Below, piece after piece: positions 12,380 to 24,863 of a stretch of 64,000 bases of DNA. The DNA comes from Euonymus europaeus (lineage: Eukaryota; Streptophyta; Magnoliopsida; Celastrales; Celastraceae): the NCBI GenBank assembly GCA_963580455.1, contig OY756957.1:6329001-6393000 (forward strand), given 5' to 3'. Positions within the stretch are counted from its first letter, which is position 1. Every line of letters starts with the position of its first letter. The position numbers and the translations under genes are program-made. Under the pieces are notes generated by a model that did not search any database, was not told the DNA's origin, and was given only the letters and a program-made list of their open reading frames with translations.

Positions 12380-13379
12380 CTACTATTAGTTAAATGAGTC
12401 TTTTTAACACGTGTCCAATGACAAATATTCATGAAAGGATAAGTATGATCAAAACTAAGCGCATGGCCACAAAAGATGTTGGTATGATGAAAATCGTACT
12501 AAGTAACTTTCGAATTCATATGATTTAGTTCTAGAGATATTCTTTTTTTTGGATATTGAGAAATTCTCGACTCAGCACGCCCATCAATCAATATGACCAT
12601 ATCCAAACTCAGGTTTGCCAAAATAACTTTCACTACTTTGACAAGTGGTTGAGACTGAGTCAAAATCTAGACAGGAAAATGCTTTCCATGAGCTTTTGGC
12701 TCATGCAAAAAAATAATATCGAAATTATTGGAGATGAGAATTGAAGTTATGACCTCCCATATTTATAAAATAGTTATCATAATCAATATCATCATTCGTA
12801 CTAAAGATTCACCATTCCACTTATCTCCAAACTAGTTTATTTAGTGTAATAGTCTCCTCAAACAGCAACCCTATTTTGTTCATAGTTTTTCTAGGCAGCT
12901 AGGCAGCATGAGTAGTTAGACTTTGTTTAGGTCATGATTGGTGTCGTTTCATTTCATATTGTAAAAGTAAAAAATGAACTCCAGTGATGGAAGGCGCGAA
13001 GTCTAATCTAGGGAAAGAAAGTCTTTGGGGGAGATATTGGGACCAATTATTGGGCTGTCCCTAGTCATATGCCAGCAGACAATAAAGTGGCAATTTCATG
13101 TGGCAATTATTGGAGTTCTAGAGTAATAATTGGTTTTGCTTCTCCTGTTTGCGAATTATATATATATACAAGAATTAACTTGTGTTTTTCTTTTCTTGAA
13201 GTATTCCAATTTTCAAAACATGTTGATTAGTGATATAATGCAATACAAGGGTCAAATTAAGAAGAGAAGGGTTTAATTTTTGGCTGGCTTTGCCCATGAA
13301 ATTATCACTTGTTTGTTTGGAATTTGTGATATCTAGGTTAATACAGAAATTTTAATGGGTAAATTTTTCATTCATTTAA
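12380..13379. other. Intergenic, no gene seen
   Basis: No protein similarity and no strong repeat structure apart from a short TATATATA tract near 13158. Confidence 0.45.
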
Positions 13380-15000
13380 ATGGATCTCATCTTTATTACA
13401 TAAAAAGTTAAGTTATATACTCATCTACATCATCAAAACACTTCTATCAATATTACAGTCACATCAACAAAACATAAATCTATATACATTTTCTTATTTC
13501 TCTATTAACAAAACATCTACTATTTCATTATCCTATCTATTCCCCGACAAAATTACAGCACAATTAATAATGAGTCCTACATTTTTTACAAAAAGTAAAG
13601 TCACATACTCATTTGCATCATCAAGACACATCTTGTAATATAGACACATGAGCAAAACACATTTTTCAATACAATCACATCAATGAAAACACACATTCTC
13701 ATTAGGGGTGTAATCGAGCCGAGCCGAGCCGAGCTTTGATATGTTCAGGCTCGGCTCGGTTCTAATAAGGTAAGCTCGAGCTCGAGCTCGACTCGAGCTA
13801 GAATTTTTGTTCAAGCTCGGCTCGATTAGTATTCCAAAGGGCTCGAGCTCGGCTCGCCAAATGCTCGATTATTCTATAAACGAGCCGAGCTCGAGCCGAG
13901 CTCGATAAACAACTTGATTATTTGCTCAAGTTCGGGCTCGTTATAGAGCTCGATAAGCTGCTCGTTTATTTTTTTGAAAACTCTGAAAAAGTTGCTTTTG
14001 GTTGGATTAGAATCTATGACCTCCAACTAAAGGTAAGTCTTTAGACCAACTAAGCTACACAAGTTTGTTGACTTAAGGTGAAACATTAACTAATATATCA
14101 TTTCTCTTAAATATATAGTATTTTTATATATTAATTTAATTTATAAAAAATAATATATATAGACACACAAATATTTAATTTAATAAAAATTAATTTTATT
14201 CTGAGTATTATAAAATATAAATATTTTTAATTATTACTTATAATATAATTTAATTATAACATAGGGGTTTAGTCCTTTAGGGTTATAACTTATATTATCA
14301 TAAATTTAAATCATAGGTTTAGGGAATATAAGTTATCATGAATTGTGTTATAACTTATATTATCATAAGGTTAAATCAAATGAGTTTATGGTTTTGGCTT
14401 ATAACTCATATTATCATGATTTATGTTATATAACATAGGGGTTTAGTTCTTTAGAGTTTTCAGGGAATATAAGTTATCATGAATTGTGTTATAACTTATA
14501 TTATCATAAGGTTAAATCAAATGAGTTTATGGTTTTTGCTTATAACTCATATTATCATGAATTATGTTATATAACATAAGGGTTTAGTCCTTTAGGATTT
14601 TTTACATATGTTTAGGGTTTAGGGATATAACTTGTTAACTTATATTATCACATATTCACAAGCGTGTTATATAACATATATAGTTACATTAGCATGAGTT
14701 ACTTAAATGACTTAAATACGAGCTAGCTCACGAGCCTACTATCGAGCCGAGCTCACGAGCCTATATCGAGCTAGCTCACGAGCCTTAACGAGCCGAGCTT
14801 TATGTTGCTCAAGCTCGGCTCGTTTATAAATCTAGCCTCAAAATCAAGCTCAAGCTCGACTCGTTTATTAATCGAATCGATCACGAACGAGCTTTTTTCG
14901 AGCCGAACGCCGAGCCGCTCGTGAGCGGCTCGGCTCGTTTACACCCCTAATTCTCATGCATCATCCATTTTCCCTAAAAACACATCATTGCAATTGCTCT
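13380..15000. mobile_element. MITE-like repeat interrupted by a hAT insertion
   Basis: Two diverged copies of a block (ATCTTTATTACATAAAAAGT then CATACTCAT.TGCATCATCAA) lie at 13380-13690, and the end ATTGCAATTGCTCT is at about 14985-14999. The text to the left of 13703 continues naturally to the right of 14949, so the hAT element landed inside an older repeat. I could not identify the left terminus of that older repeat. Confidence 0.45.
13703..14949. mobile_element. Non-autonomous hAT-type element with exact 8-bp TSD
   Basis: The ends are TAGGGGTGTAA and TTACACCCCTA. The flanks are ATTCTCAT at 13695-13702 and ATTCTCAT at 14950-14957, an exact 8-bp target duplication as hAT transposases make. 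Both subterminal zones are packed with GAGCCGAGC/GCTCGGCTC words in both orientations, as expected of transposase-binding clusters. The AT-rich middle has no open frame and contains a tandem duplication with a 141-bp period (GGGAATATAAGTTATCATG at 14322 and 14463). Confidence 0.85.
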
Positions 15001-15033
15001 TATGCAAAGTGTATAAACTTTATGTTTAATATA

Positions 15034-15614
15034 CTCCCTCCGTCCTATAAAAAATAATCTTACTTCTTTTTTCACACAGATTAAGAAAATCTAATTAATG
15101 TAGTGAGAAAATTAATTTTTACTTGTATAATCCCTAATATGACCTTAATTAATGAATATACTCCCTCCGTCCCATTTTAATTGTCCCCTCTGTTTTTTAC
15201 ACAGTTTAAGAAAATATTTAATTATCTTTCAATTTGACGTTTATACCCTTATTTATAATGACAAATACTTTGACACCATAAAAAGATAATTAATGTGCCT
15301 AGTTATTGAGTTGGTTGTTGAGTTTTTTAAGTTAAGAATAAAATGAGAAAAATAGCTTTCATTAATTGTAATGGACATGCATTTTGGACATCCCAAAAAG
15401 GAATAAAGGACAATTAAAATTGGACGAAGGGAGTATATTTTTGTAGCACAAATAGTTTAGAATGATGAAAAAGTTTGTAAGATAATGAAACACATTAAAT
15501 ACAGATTTTTTAAAAATTTAATTAATTAACTACATTCTAAAATGTAAAAAATTAGATTATAATTCGGGACAAATAAATATAAAAAATAAAACTATCTTTA
15601 CGGGATGAAGGGAC
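15034..15614. mobile_element. Stowaway MITE (outer copy)
   Basis: CTCCCTCCGTCC at the left end, GGGATGAAGGGAC at the right end and flanking TA dinucleotides are diagnostic of Stowaway (Tc1/mariner) elements. Left and right subterminal sequences are imperfect inverted repeats. The length is inflated by a second Stowaway inside it. Confidence 0.8.
15161..15433. mobile_element. Stowaway MITE nested in the outer copy
   Basis: CTCCCTCCGTCCCATTTTAA at the left end, and AATTGGACGAAGGGAG at the right end read as its inverse, flanked by TA. The 273-bp element is bounded on both sides by sequence of the outer Stowaway. Confidence 0.85.
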
Positions 15615-16987
15615 TATATTATTTGACCTCTCTTCTGCTTTTTTTACGTAAATTTGATCAACATATATTTATGCTTAATTTGATTTTTTTGTGGGTTTAA
15701 AAATCCAATATTAGTCGTTGTAGTAACTAGTAATTCTAGCAGTGAGAGCACACGTGGATACACATCAAAACGATAATAACAAATGCATGTGGGACCCAAG
15801 TGAATGATGCACACCGTAGAGTGGCAGGTGAGGACTGAGGAGGGCAAGGAGATACTATTTTTTTGTTTTTTTAAGAAGTTCAAATGATTGTGAAGAAGAG
15901 GTGTCGGGGTGTTGAGAGACAAAGAGATGGCACGCACGACTCTGTGTGTGTGTGTTGTAAATCAATGCGGGTGGGGTGGGCCTTCTTTGGAATATTCAAA
16001 GAGGACAGCGTGTGCCCGCAGGTGGTGTGAGGCACGTGTCTCCCGGCAAGACAAGTATGTCCACGTGAGTTTGAGACAAAAAGAGGCAGGTTTTTTCTTC
16101 CACGACTTTCCCTCATTTTCTTGTTCCCCCCACTCTCCCCACGTGAACTTACTCCACTCCGCTTTGTCCGCTTCTCTCCGCTTCTATTTCCTTGTATAAG
16201 CATTAATCTAAAATGATAAAAGATATAGTGATTTTGATCATAAAATTAGTTCATTAATTTTTATCATTTATTTATTGGATGTGATTTCAATGGACTCTTA
16301 GTTATGATGTCATCGCATCTAATAAATGAGTGTCACATGCTATTGGGATATTTTTGGAATGAAAATTATTGGAATCTCTAACATTATTGATCATGGATCA
16401 TTTTAAATGGCACAACAAAGTAGCTCAAAATGTCTCAAATCTACATGAAAATGTCAAATAAACATATGATGTGACAAAAAAGATCAATGACATAGTTTTC
16501 TTTGTTTCCCTTAAACGAAATTTCAAAACACTTTAGTTCTCAAAATACATATTAATTTTTTTTAAAAAAATTACATATCCAGAATAAGCAAGTAAATATT
16601 TTTCCATCAATATTCATCATAAATAGGTTTTATTCAGTCAATTTCAATTATATTTTTTTTAAAGACAATAATTTTTTAGTGATATATTAATGGGTAAAAA
16701 TAGCTCATATTTAAACAATACGTGTTTAAATCCTAATGGGAACACATTTACTAAATCCTAACGGGCTCGTGTATTAAATTTTCATGTTGCAACCTAAACA
16801 AAAAAGTGTTAAACCCTAAGGGGAACGGATTCGCTAAACCCTAATAGACTCGTGTATCAAATTTTCACGTTGTAACCTAAACAATAGGTGTTAAATCCTA
16901 AGGAAAATGAATTTGCTAAACCCTAATGGTCTAATAATTAATTAGAATAATACCATAAACTCGAATATACAATCTACATATCATATA
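15615..16987. other. Intergenic, no gene seen
   Basis: An open frame on each strand near 15880-16200 covers GC-richer DNA but resembles no protein. Near 16690-16930 three diverged copies of AAATCCTAA.GGG/CTCGTGTAT words form a short local repeat. Confidence 0.4.
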
Positions 16988-17400
16988 CTCCCTTCGTTAC
17001 GTAAATATACTACTACTTTCTAAATTTATTTGTCCCAGATTATAGTTTAGTTTCATTTTTTAGAATCTAGTTAATTAATTAAATTCCTAAAAGACTTCTA
17101 TTTGATGTGTTTCGTTATCTTATAAACATTTTCCTCTTTCTATGACTATTTGAGTTAAAAAAATATTCATTAATTAATGATATATTAACAATTATACAAG
17201 TAAAATTTAATTTTCTCACTGCATCAGTTAGATTTTATTAATATGTTTGAAAAAGTAGTAAAACTAACTTTGTAGAACAAATGGAGGGAGGGTATATTAG
17301 AAATTATGCAAGTAAATTTAATTTTCTCACTGCATTAATTAAATTTTCTTAATCTGTGTGAAAATAGAAGTAAGAATATTGTTATGAGATGGATGGAGTG
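16988..17400. mobile_element. Degenerate Stowaway MITEs, partly duplicated
   Basis: CTCCCTTCGTTAC at 16988 and GGAGGGAGGG at about 17292, with TA flanks, delimit a Stowaway-like element. A second copy of the right half (AATTTTCTCACTGCATTAAT through GGATGGAGTG) follows at 17300-17400, suggesting nested or tandem copies. A further copy without clear ends lies near 18730-18950. Confidence 0.55.
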
Positions 17401-19796
17401 TATGAATTATATTGTATTTAAAAACAATGTAATTTAAAAAATGCAATAAAAACTATCTACAATGGATCTTGTTAGAAATAGTTTTACTGGTTGAGTTTAA
17501 ATATGTAATTTTTTTTCGAAATCTAACATGCATTTTTTATATATAAAACGTTTTAAAATTTCATTTATAAAAAATTAAAAAAATGTGCATTAAAAATAAA
17601 TGAATAAATTGACATTATTGGACATATCTTCTGACCTACATGACACACACGTGGATTTGGGCTAATTTAACTTTTTCTTTTTACTCCTTTATCATTTTTC
17701 TTCCAAATAAGTGTCGGAGAGGTATGCGTGTGTTTTATCTACGAACCAACAAATGGCACCACTCCGTCGCACAAATCTCCACAATATTCAAGTTCACGGA
17801 CCACCGTGTATTATATGGTAATAGGATAATGGTGATTTTCGATGGGATCGAATAATATAGATTCAGGAAGTCATAAATTTAATATATGTCAGAGAGTAAT
17901 ATTTATGTGATCGTATGTTGAATTTTGTCTAAACTTATGGTGTCATTAGATAAAAATTTTGTGTAAATCCGACGATTCGACTTTAGACTCGTATCAAATA
18001 AAATGTCCTAATTTATCAAAAAAAATAAATAAAAATCAAACAATTGATTTTTATTGCTGTCTTTGCCAGTGATTTGGACGGATTGGGGTAGGGCCAATGA
18101 CTTAAAACCACTGACCAGTCAAGTGCCCCAGTCTGGAGCATCAAAAAATTCTAAAAAATGATAAATATGTAATATATATCATAACAATCCTGAAAATATT
18201 TATTTGTATGAAACAAAAATCAAAATCATAGTGATTTAAAATTGAATGTGTAGATTTTAGATCAGACGGTTTAAAATTGTCACAAATTTTTCACGATGAT
18301 TTTGTTTTTTGTTTCGAATAAAAAATATATTTTTGAAATCGTTATGATATACATAGCATGTTTATCATTTTCTAATTTTTTTTTTTAAAAGTTGTTGCCC
18401 CTAATTGGTGTATTAATCACTGGGCCTCTCCTGTATCCGAGTCGGACCCATTTGTGTCGCAAGCCCCTCGAGCCATCGGTTGGGAAATGTTTTTTTTTCC
18501 TTTTCATTTTTCCGAAGTCCGAACAGATAATAGAAGAACGGAGGGTTGTCTCCCTTTGCCCTCCGGGACCCACAATGATATCAATTTTATAAAATTGATC
18601 TGTCAGCTTCCCAATCATAACCATCCATCCATTCATGATTTGATAGTTGTTCAGCTTAATGGCTTTGGTCCTTTCAATATATACATAATATTTCCTGGGT
18701 ATCATAAAGATAATTATATTTTTTTATATTTATCTGTTTTAAAATATAATTAATTAATTAAATTTCTAAAAGATTTCTATTTTGATATGTTTCGTTATTT
18801 TATAAAATTTTCATCTTATATGATGATTTGGGCTTCAAAAAATAATTGATGGTATATTAGGAAATTCACAAACAAAATTTAATTTTTTCACACTATTAAT
18901 TATATTTTTTTAATAGAAAAAAATAAGACTATCTTTTTAAAATGGAGATATTAGGTAAATAATGAACCAACGAAAATATAGATTCAATGATCTCAGGTGT
19001 TGATTTTAGTGTTTGAATGTGTGATCACAGCCGTGGTGTGTAGTTGAGGGAATGTGAGGTGTTTTTAGGTGAGATTCGGGTAGAAGCAGTGCACCATTTT
19101 GGTGAATCAAATGGAATTGATTTGTTTTTTCAAACTAAATCCAAATGTATAGTTTTATTATTGGGCATGATGAATTTAACATTTTTTTATTTTAAATAAA
19201 AATCAAATTCATTGCAAATCAAAAATCGAATGGTTCGAGTTTATATCTGATAGTCTATAATTTTTATATCTATTTTTGTGTTGAAATTGACTTTTAATTT
19301 GAATAAAAAATATATCCCATACTACACATTTTTTTAAAAAAAAAATAATACAACAAATTGTGAATAAGTTGGAGGACCAGTGCCAAACCGGATCCTTTCA
19401 GATGCTATGTGGAATGCTCAAGGTACTGTCTCATGTGACCGAATTAAATTAAGTGGGATCTATTTGCATTAATTTGGGGTGCGTAGGGTTGGCAAATTGG
19501 GAGATTAAGCAATCGCCTAACATTCTATGTTTTTGACATGACTGGATTATTTCAATTTTCATTTCTGGTATTTGTTTGTTTGTTTTTTTCCCATGATAAG
19601 TAACTCCATTAGTTTAGACAAATGGTCCAGATTCCAACCACAATCCTAGACGATTGTATATGATCTCCAAAATCATTATATTTGGAGCTTTTTTTAAAAA
19701 TGGATAGCAATGGTTGGGTTGGTTGTGACATATCTTGGGGAATCCAAATTTGATTTGTTAGATTAATTCCTATTTTAGATGCATTTTTATGTACAT
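17401..19796. other. Intergenic, no gene seen
   Basis: Mostly AT-rich. The GC-richer patch near 18410-18560 is open on both strands but matches no family. A degenerate Stowaway-like body lies near 18730-18950. Confidence 0.4.
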
Positions 19797-19953
19797 TGTT
19801 GGGAGATGTGAAGCTGGTAGGGTTGGGGTTTTTTTAGTATAAACTCTTGTTTGGGAAATTAGTAGGATTTAAAGGAGTTGACTAAAAATTTTATGAAAAA
19901 ATCATTATAATGTCCTTATTAAAGAGTGAACATCCCTTAACCCCTCAAAATGA

Positions 19954-20170
19954 TTGGTTCTTTTGAGGGGTTCAGATTTGAAGCGTTCAAAAATATTAAA
20001 AGTGGTTCAAATTCCACCCATAATTTTTGTCAAATGAGGGTTGAAAAGGTTCACGAACTCCTACTTTTGAGGGGTTCAGATTTATAGCGTTGGAAAATAT
20101 TTGAAGGGATTCAAATCCTACCCATAATTTTTGTCAAATAAGGGTTGAGAGGGTTTATGAACTCCTGCCC
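19954..20170. repeat. Tandem duplication, about 108-bp unit
   Basis: GAGGGGTTCAGATTT..AGCGTT followed by CCCATAATTTTTGTCAAAT and AGGGTTGA occurs twice in direct tandem. GTTGGGAG near 19798 and CTCCCAAC near 20173 are inverted, so the duplication may be the body of a small MITE of about 380 bp. Confidence 0.65.
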
Positions 20171-20181
20171 CTCCCAACACC

Positions 20182-20938
20182 AATTTTATTAATGTCAAGT
20201 AAGTCCTAAACCGAACTAATTATTTGTAATTCATTTTCTTATGGGTTGATCAAAGAGATGAAAAAGGCAGTTGATCCAGAGTTCTATATCCTGTCAAACA
20301 GTGATAGAGTTATAATGTTGACTGAATTCACGGTCCTTAGAGCAACTCCAATGAAAATAATAAATGAGGTGTCATATGATCCTAACTATCAAAATAACAT
20401 CTTAAACTAAAAAATCATTACTTTAAAGGGAGTACTAAATGAGGAGTTAAAATAGCACCTTGGAGGGTGGAATCTTAGCACTTTTTGAAGAGGGTGAGAG
20501 ATGGGTATAAATGTAAGGAAATATTTTTAAGAGGGATGATATGTCTCAAATAGACTCCGCCCAAAATCCTATATAAATCAATTTTTGTAGGTGGAGGCTA
20601 TTTGACACACCTTAGATATTCAATGACTCCCCTTTACTTTTACAGCAAGCCTCCCATGAGGAGGAGGGTTTGGAGAAGAATTAGTTAGAATTGTTTGTTT
20701 TAGAGAGTGGCCAAAATGACAAAAATTATCGTGTTTCATGGGGTGTTTTAGATTGAGAAAGTGTGCAAATAGCCCCGCCTTCTATTTTTATTTTTTTAGT
20801 GTCCATATTTTAGACTATTTATTTTAACACCCCATACACCTTCCTTTGAAGTTGCTATTTACGGTAGTAAAAAAAACAAAGTGAGGAAAAGGAGGGGAAA
20901 CAATAATTATTAAGGAGGCAGTGGCTATGATTGAAATA
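20182..20938. other. Upstream region of the HD-Zip gene
   Basis: No gene. AGAGCAACTCCAATGA at 20339 equals one terminus of the MITE family seen complete at 47379-47677. No partner end follows, so this copy is truncated. Confidence 0.45.
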
Positions 20939-20991
20939 ATTGGGGCTCCTGATACCATGCATCATTGCCCACTACCCATTGCTCTCTTCCT

Positions 20992-20999
20992 TTCTATAT
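20992..20999 (+). promoter_or_regulatory. Probable TATA box of the HD-Zip II gene
   Basis: CTATATAA lies about 150 bp before the start codon and is followed by a pyrimidine-rich leader (TCTCTCTC blocks), as in many plant 5' UTRs. Confidence 0.55.
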
Positions 21000-21146
21000 A
21001 ACCCGCCACCCACACAACCCGAATCCATCCACAACTTTCAACTATTTTCTCTCTCAAAAAACCCTCTCCATCTTCTCTCTCTAGAAACCAGAACCACACC
21101 TTTTCAAGTGTTTCTCTATTTCTTTGAAGAAATTTGTGAGGAAGGA

Positions 21147-22476
21147 ATGATGGTTGAGAAAGACGATCTGGGATTGAGTCTCTGCTTGGGATTTCCTCAG
21201 AATCTGCACTCTCTGAAGTTGAATCTCAATCCTCCTTTGTTCCAATCCTCTGTTTCTTCCTCCAGACCGTCTTGGAGCGACACTTTTCCTTCATCAGGTA
21301 TGTATCAAGTGCTTAGATCTACATGCCTTTGGTTGTTTCAGATCTGGATTTTCATTTCCTTTATTTTCCCGAGAAACACTCTTTAAAGCAAATTTTCACT
21401 AAAATCTTCTCTCTTTTTCAATCACGCCTTATTTTTTCTTACCTTTTTCACTCTTTTAAAATCCGCACTCTTTTCAATTTTTTAATTCTTTTGTCTTGAA
21501 CCACCATTTCTTTTTGTCTAAACCATGCATTCACACGCTGCAGACAGAAACTCCGATTCATGTCGGGCCGATACCCGATCGTTTCTCCGGGGAATCGACG
21601 TGAACCGGCTACCTTCTATTGCCGATTGCGAGGAGGAAGCCGGAGTTTCGTCTCCCAACAGCACTATTTCGAGTATAAGCGGAAAGAGATGCGAGAGAGA
21701 AGCGAATGGATCGGAGGATCTCGAAATCGAGCCAGATTGTTCTCGGGTAATCAGCGATGAGGAAGATGGCGAAACCTCGAGGAAGAAGCTCAGGCTGTCT
21801 AAAGATCAGTCAGCTATTCTCGAAGAGAGCTTCAAAGAACATAACACCCTCAATCCAGTAAGTTCAAAACTTTCTTTGTTTTCTTCTTTCTCGGGAGCCA
21901 AACATGAAAGAGAAATCTTATTTGGAATTTGGATGACTCCAAGGGGGTATAATGGTATTTTTACTGACACATATAGTTGGCTGGGCAGAAGCAAAAACAA
22001 GCATTGGCTAAGCAGCTGGGGCTGAGGCCTAGACAAGTTGAGGTCTGGTTTCAGAACAGAAGGGCAAGGTGAGATATTCTTGGTATTTTTGAAGGGTATT
22101 TCTGGTAGATTAATGTTGTTTTGGTTGCTGATGACGTGGTTGGGTGATGACATCATTTTGCAGGACTAAGTTGAAGCAAACAGAGGTTGATTGTGAGTTC
22201 TTGAAGCGATGCTGCGAGAATCTAACGGAGGAGAACAGGCGGTTGCAAAAAGAAGTACAGGAGCTGAGAGCACTGAAACTCTCCCCACAGTTCTACATGC
22301 AGATGACGCCTCCCACCACACTAACCATGTGCCCCTCATGTGAGCGTGTGGCGGTCCCACCCTCCTCATCCGCTGATCCACGGCCCCACCATAGAACCAA
22401 CTTACCCATCGGCCCATGGGCCTCATCTGTTCCCGTTCCCCACAGTCCCTTCGACGCACTTCGGCCCAGATCATAA
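21147..22476 (+). CDS. HAT1/HAT2-like: HD-Zip class II homeodomain-leucine zipper transcription factor
   Basis: A nuclear DNA-binding repressor of the HAT1/HAT2/HAT4 (ATHB-2) group. In Arabidopsis these act in shade, auxin and brassinosteroid responses. Four exons: 21147-21297, 21544-21857, 21989-22068 and 22164-22476. Joined they keep phase and give 285 residues, the usual length. The HD-Zip II N-terminus contains the EAR-type repression motif LSLCL (residues 10-14) and the group motif [10 protein letters not shown]. The homeodomain spans about 129-186 with WFQNRRAR in helix 3. The leucine zipper has Leu at 195, 202, 209 and 216, exactly seven apart. The redox motif CPSCE is at 238-242. The C-terminus ALRPRS matches the HAT1/HAT2 pattern. 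An alternative start one codon later is possible. No damage is seen. The exact orthologue needs a tree. Confidence 0.95.
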
Positions 22477-23157
22477 ATAGTTTGTTGAGGGCATTTCAGT
22501 CATCCGAAGTACAATCAACATCCCAAGCTGAGACTTGGTTGGGAGTGTGTACGGATTTAAGGGGGACAGAAAAACGGTTGTACCATTTATTTTCTGTTTG
22601 AAAGTCTTTGGTCTAAGATCTGGTTGTTGCAACGAGATTTGGTGGGTCTTGCTTGTTTTGCAGTATTTGACGACCCCTCAATGTTTTAGAATGGCAAATT
22701 CGTCGTCGTATTAAGCTCGACTTGTAGTTATAGTTTTAGTATTAGTAAATAGTAAGAGTAGTAATCTTTATTCAGTGCCTGAACTTATTGGAGACTAACA
22801 AGATGTAAATCGTTTATGTTAACTAAGTAGAGGAAATCCACGTATTCTAATATCTCCCAATCAAATGGTTTGACTTTAATTGTTGTCATAATTCGGAGAA
22901 AGGTTGGAGTATTAGAAGAAGGGGTGAGGGAAAAGTTGATCCAAACGATATTTGAGGTATTGGCACACAATGGATTAAAGATATATCTAAATTTAGTTAT
23001 TAAAAAAATTTCAAGTGTATGAAGTTGAACTTTTAATATAAACCCACCGATGTGGGATTTAAAAATTGTTAAGACTCTAATTTCTGTGAATCTATCTTTG
23101 TTTGTATTATATTCTGAGTTTGATCATACTGCAACTCGATTTGCTAAGATCGGCTTA
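22477..23157. other. 3' UTR of the HD-Zip gene and intergenic DNA
   Basis: The first 200-300 bp is probably 3' UTR. No other gene is recognised. Confidence 0.45.
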
Positions 23158-23402
23158 AATACATTTTTATTCATTAAAAGATTTGTCATTTTTCATTTTG
23201 GTCATTAAATGTTTAAAATTGCAAATCAATAATCTAAAGTTTTAATTTGTTTCAGACCAGTCACTTTGGTTTATCAAATTGGAATAACAAAGTTATCATA
23301 TTTGAACAAATTGAAATTTTAAGTGACCGATATGTAACGTTTGAACATTTAGTGACGAAAACGAAAAATAATAACTCTTTCAATGATTAAAAGTGTAATT
23401 AA
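23158..23402. mobile_element. MITE with long inverted ends
   Basis: The first and last 65 bp are imperfect inverted copies (ATTCATTAAAAGATTTGTCA versus the inverse of the end, ATCATTGAAAGAGTTATTA; both then give GTCA[CT]TAAATGTT[CT]AAA). Non-coding. The same end type bounds the larger element at 35327-36662. Confidence 0.6.
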
Positions 23403-24709
23403 CCTGGTTAAGATCCAATATCTGTCAATTGTAAAGGATCCTTTTGAGGCAGACAAAATATCTACAAGTTATTTGGGTTGAAATTTCTTATATGATATCA
23501 GGGCAGGATCAACCTGATATCAAATTTACTTACCTTCCCTATTTGGGTCGCCTATTGGACCTTTCATAGTCTTTATAGACGAATTATCTATAGACTATAT
23601 GTGAGGGGTACCTCAATCATGTATGGGTCAATGTTGAGATAAAATGTCCCACATCTTGAAGTTAATGAGACAAAGTGGATAAAATCGTGCAAGTCTAAGA
23701 TCCAAAGTGGATAATACTCCCACTAACAATTTGTTTGTGTTCGATTTTAATGCTTTGACAATTCAATTATTTTTGTTAGGTTTGCTTTATTTATACTTAT
23801 ATGATGCAATTATGATGAGGTGACTCGAGCAACCAGAATAACATTTGTGGCTGTTGGTTTTTCTCATTTATCAATTATTATCATGTTGGGAAGATTACAA
23901 AATATCATCCATGTGGAGCAGACAGTGGATGATTTAAAACAGCAATATCTGTCTCTGCCTATTCCCGAACGAGTCTGGACCAGTTAAGGATAGGGACGAT
24001 AAAATTCATTAATTCATGAGCCCATGGGCCCGTAGTGCCGAGCAGCACAGGCATCACCCGCTTAGTGGATGTGCAGTATGAGACCATCCACAATAGATGC
24101 GTAAATCTATAGTGCAGTCTAAATTTAGAGTGAATTTTTTGTCTTTTAGTTGGAAAAAATGTCCACATCAGTTATTAGGTTTCTCACTCAATTCTGGTGT
24201 CGTGTTACACTGGTGCGGGACACTGTTCACCCTCGATTTCATTTTTTTGATTAAAAGATTCATTGTCTCTCTCCTTTCTCTTGAATCTTGACTCGCTTTT
24301 TGTTCTTCCTCGTTGACATTCTCTCGGTAACCAAACGAAAATCGGACTTGTAAATCTCCATGGCCAACTCAGAATCGGATGAGGAGCAGCTTGATTACTG
24401 TCATACGATGTACCGCGGGTTGATCCACTTGAGATTGACTCGATATGAATTAGAAACACCTTGGTAGTCTGCGACTTCCGATTTATCGACCGTCAATGGC
24501 AGCAATTGCTTGCTAAAGGCAATAGGTTCAATGTCGAAGGGAAGGAAGTGCGTGAGCTGCATTGGACAGCCTATAGGCGAGTCAAAGAGGTTAAGCTTGA
24601 CCAAGATATATTAAATATGACATATTGATTCAATGGATCAAATTAATTCAATAATTAGTCATTAATATTTAATTATATGCATTAAATGTTGAGTTTAACT
24701 CAATAGAAG
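23403..24709. other. Intergenic, no gene seen
   Basis: Small open frames near 23959-24604 lie on both strands and match nothing. No clear repeat borders. Confidence 0.4.
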
Positions 24710-24863
24710 AAGATTGAGTTTATTTTTTGGATTCAGAGGAATTGGGGATGGAGAAATTTAATCCACTATCTATTGAAAGGATCGATCTTGCATGCATAGT
24801 GATTGTCACTCAACCGCAGACTCACTTGCAAAAAAAAAAAAAAAAAAAAAAAGATTGAGTTTA
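24710..24863 (+). mobile_element. Short retroposon with poly(A) tail and 13-bp TSD
   Basis: AAGATTGAGTTTA stands at 24710-24722 and again at 24851-24863. Between them is an insert of about 107 bp ending in ACTCACTTGC, then a run of about 21 A. A poly(A) tail with an exact duplication of this length is the signature of LINE-driven retroposition. I see no Pol III A/B boxes, so it is not an obvious SINE. It could be a 5'-truncated LINE end or a copied transcript fragment. Confidence 0.8.

Noticed and set aside
15880..16203. Frames of 96 and 107 codons on opposite strands
   Set aside because: Both are open only because the patch is GC-richer; neither has a recognisable motif.
20940..21146. In-frame extension of the HD-Zip protein upstream of 21147
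   Set aside because: It crosses the TATA box and the CT-rich leader. Family proteins begin at [11 protein letters not shown], so the start at 21147 is right.
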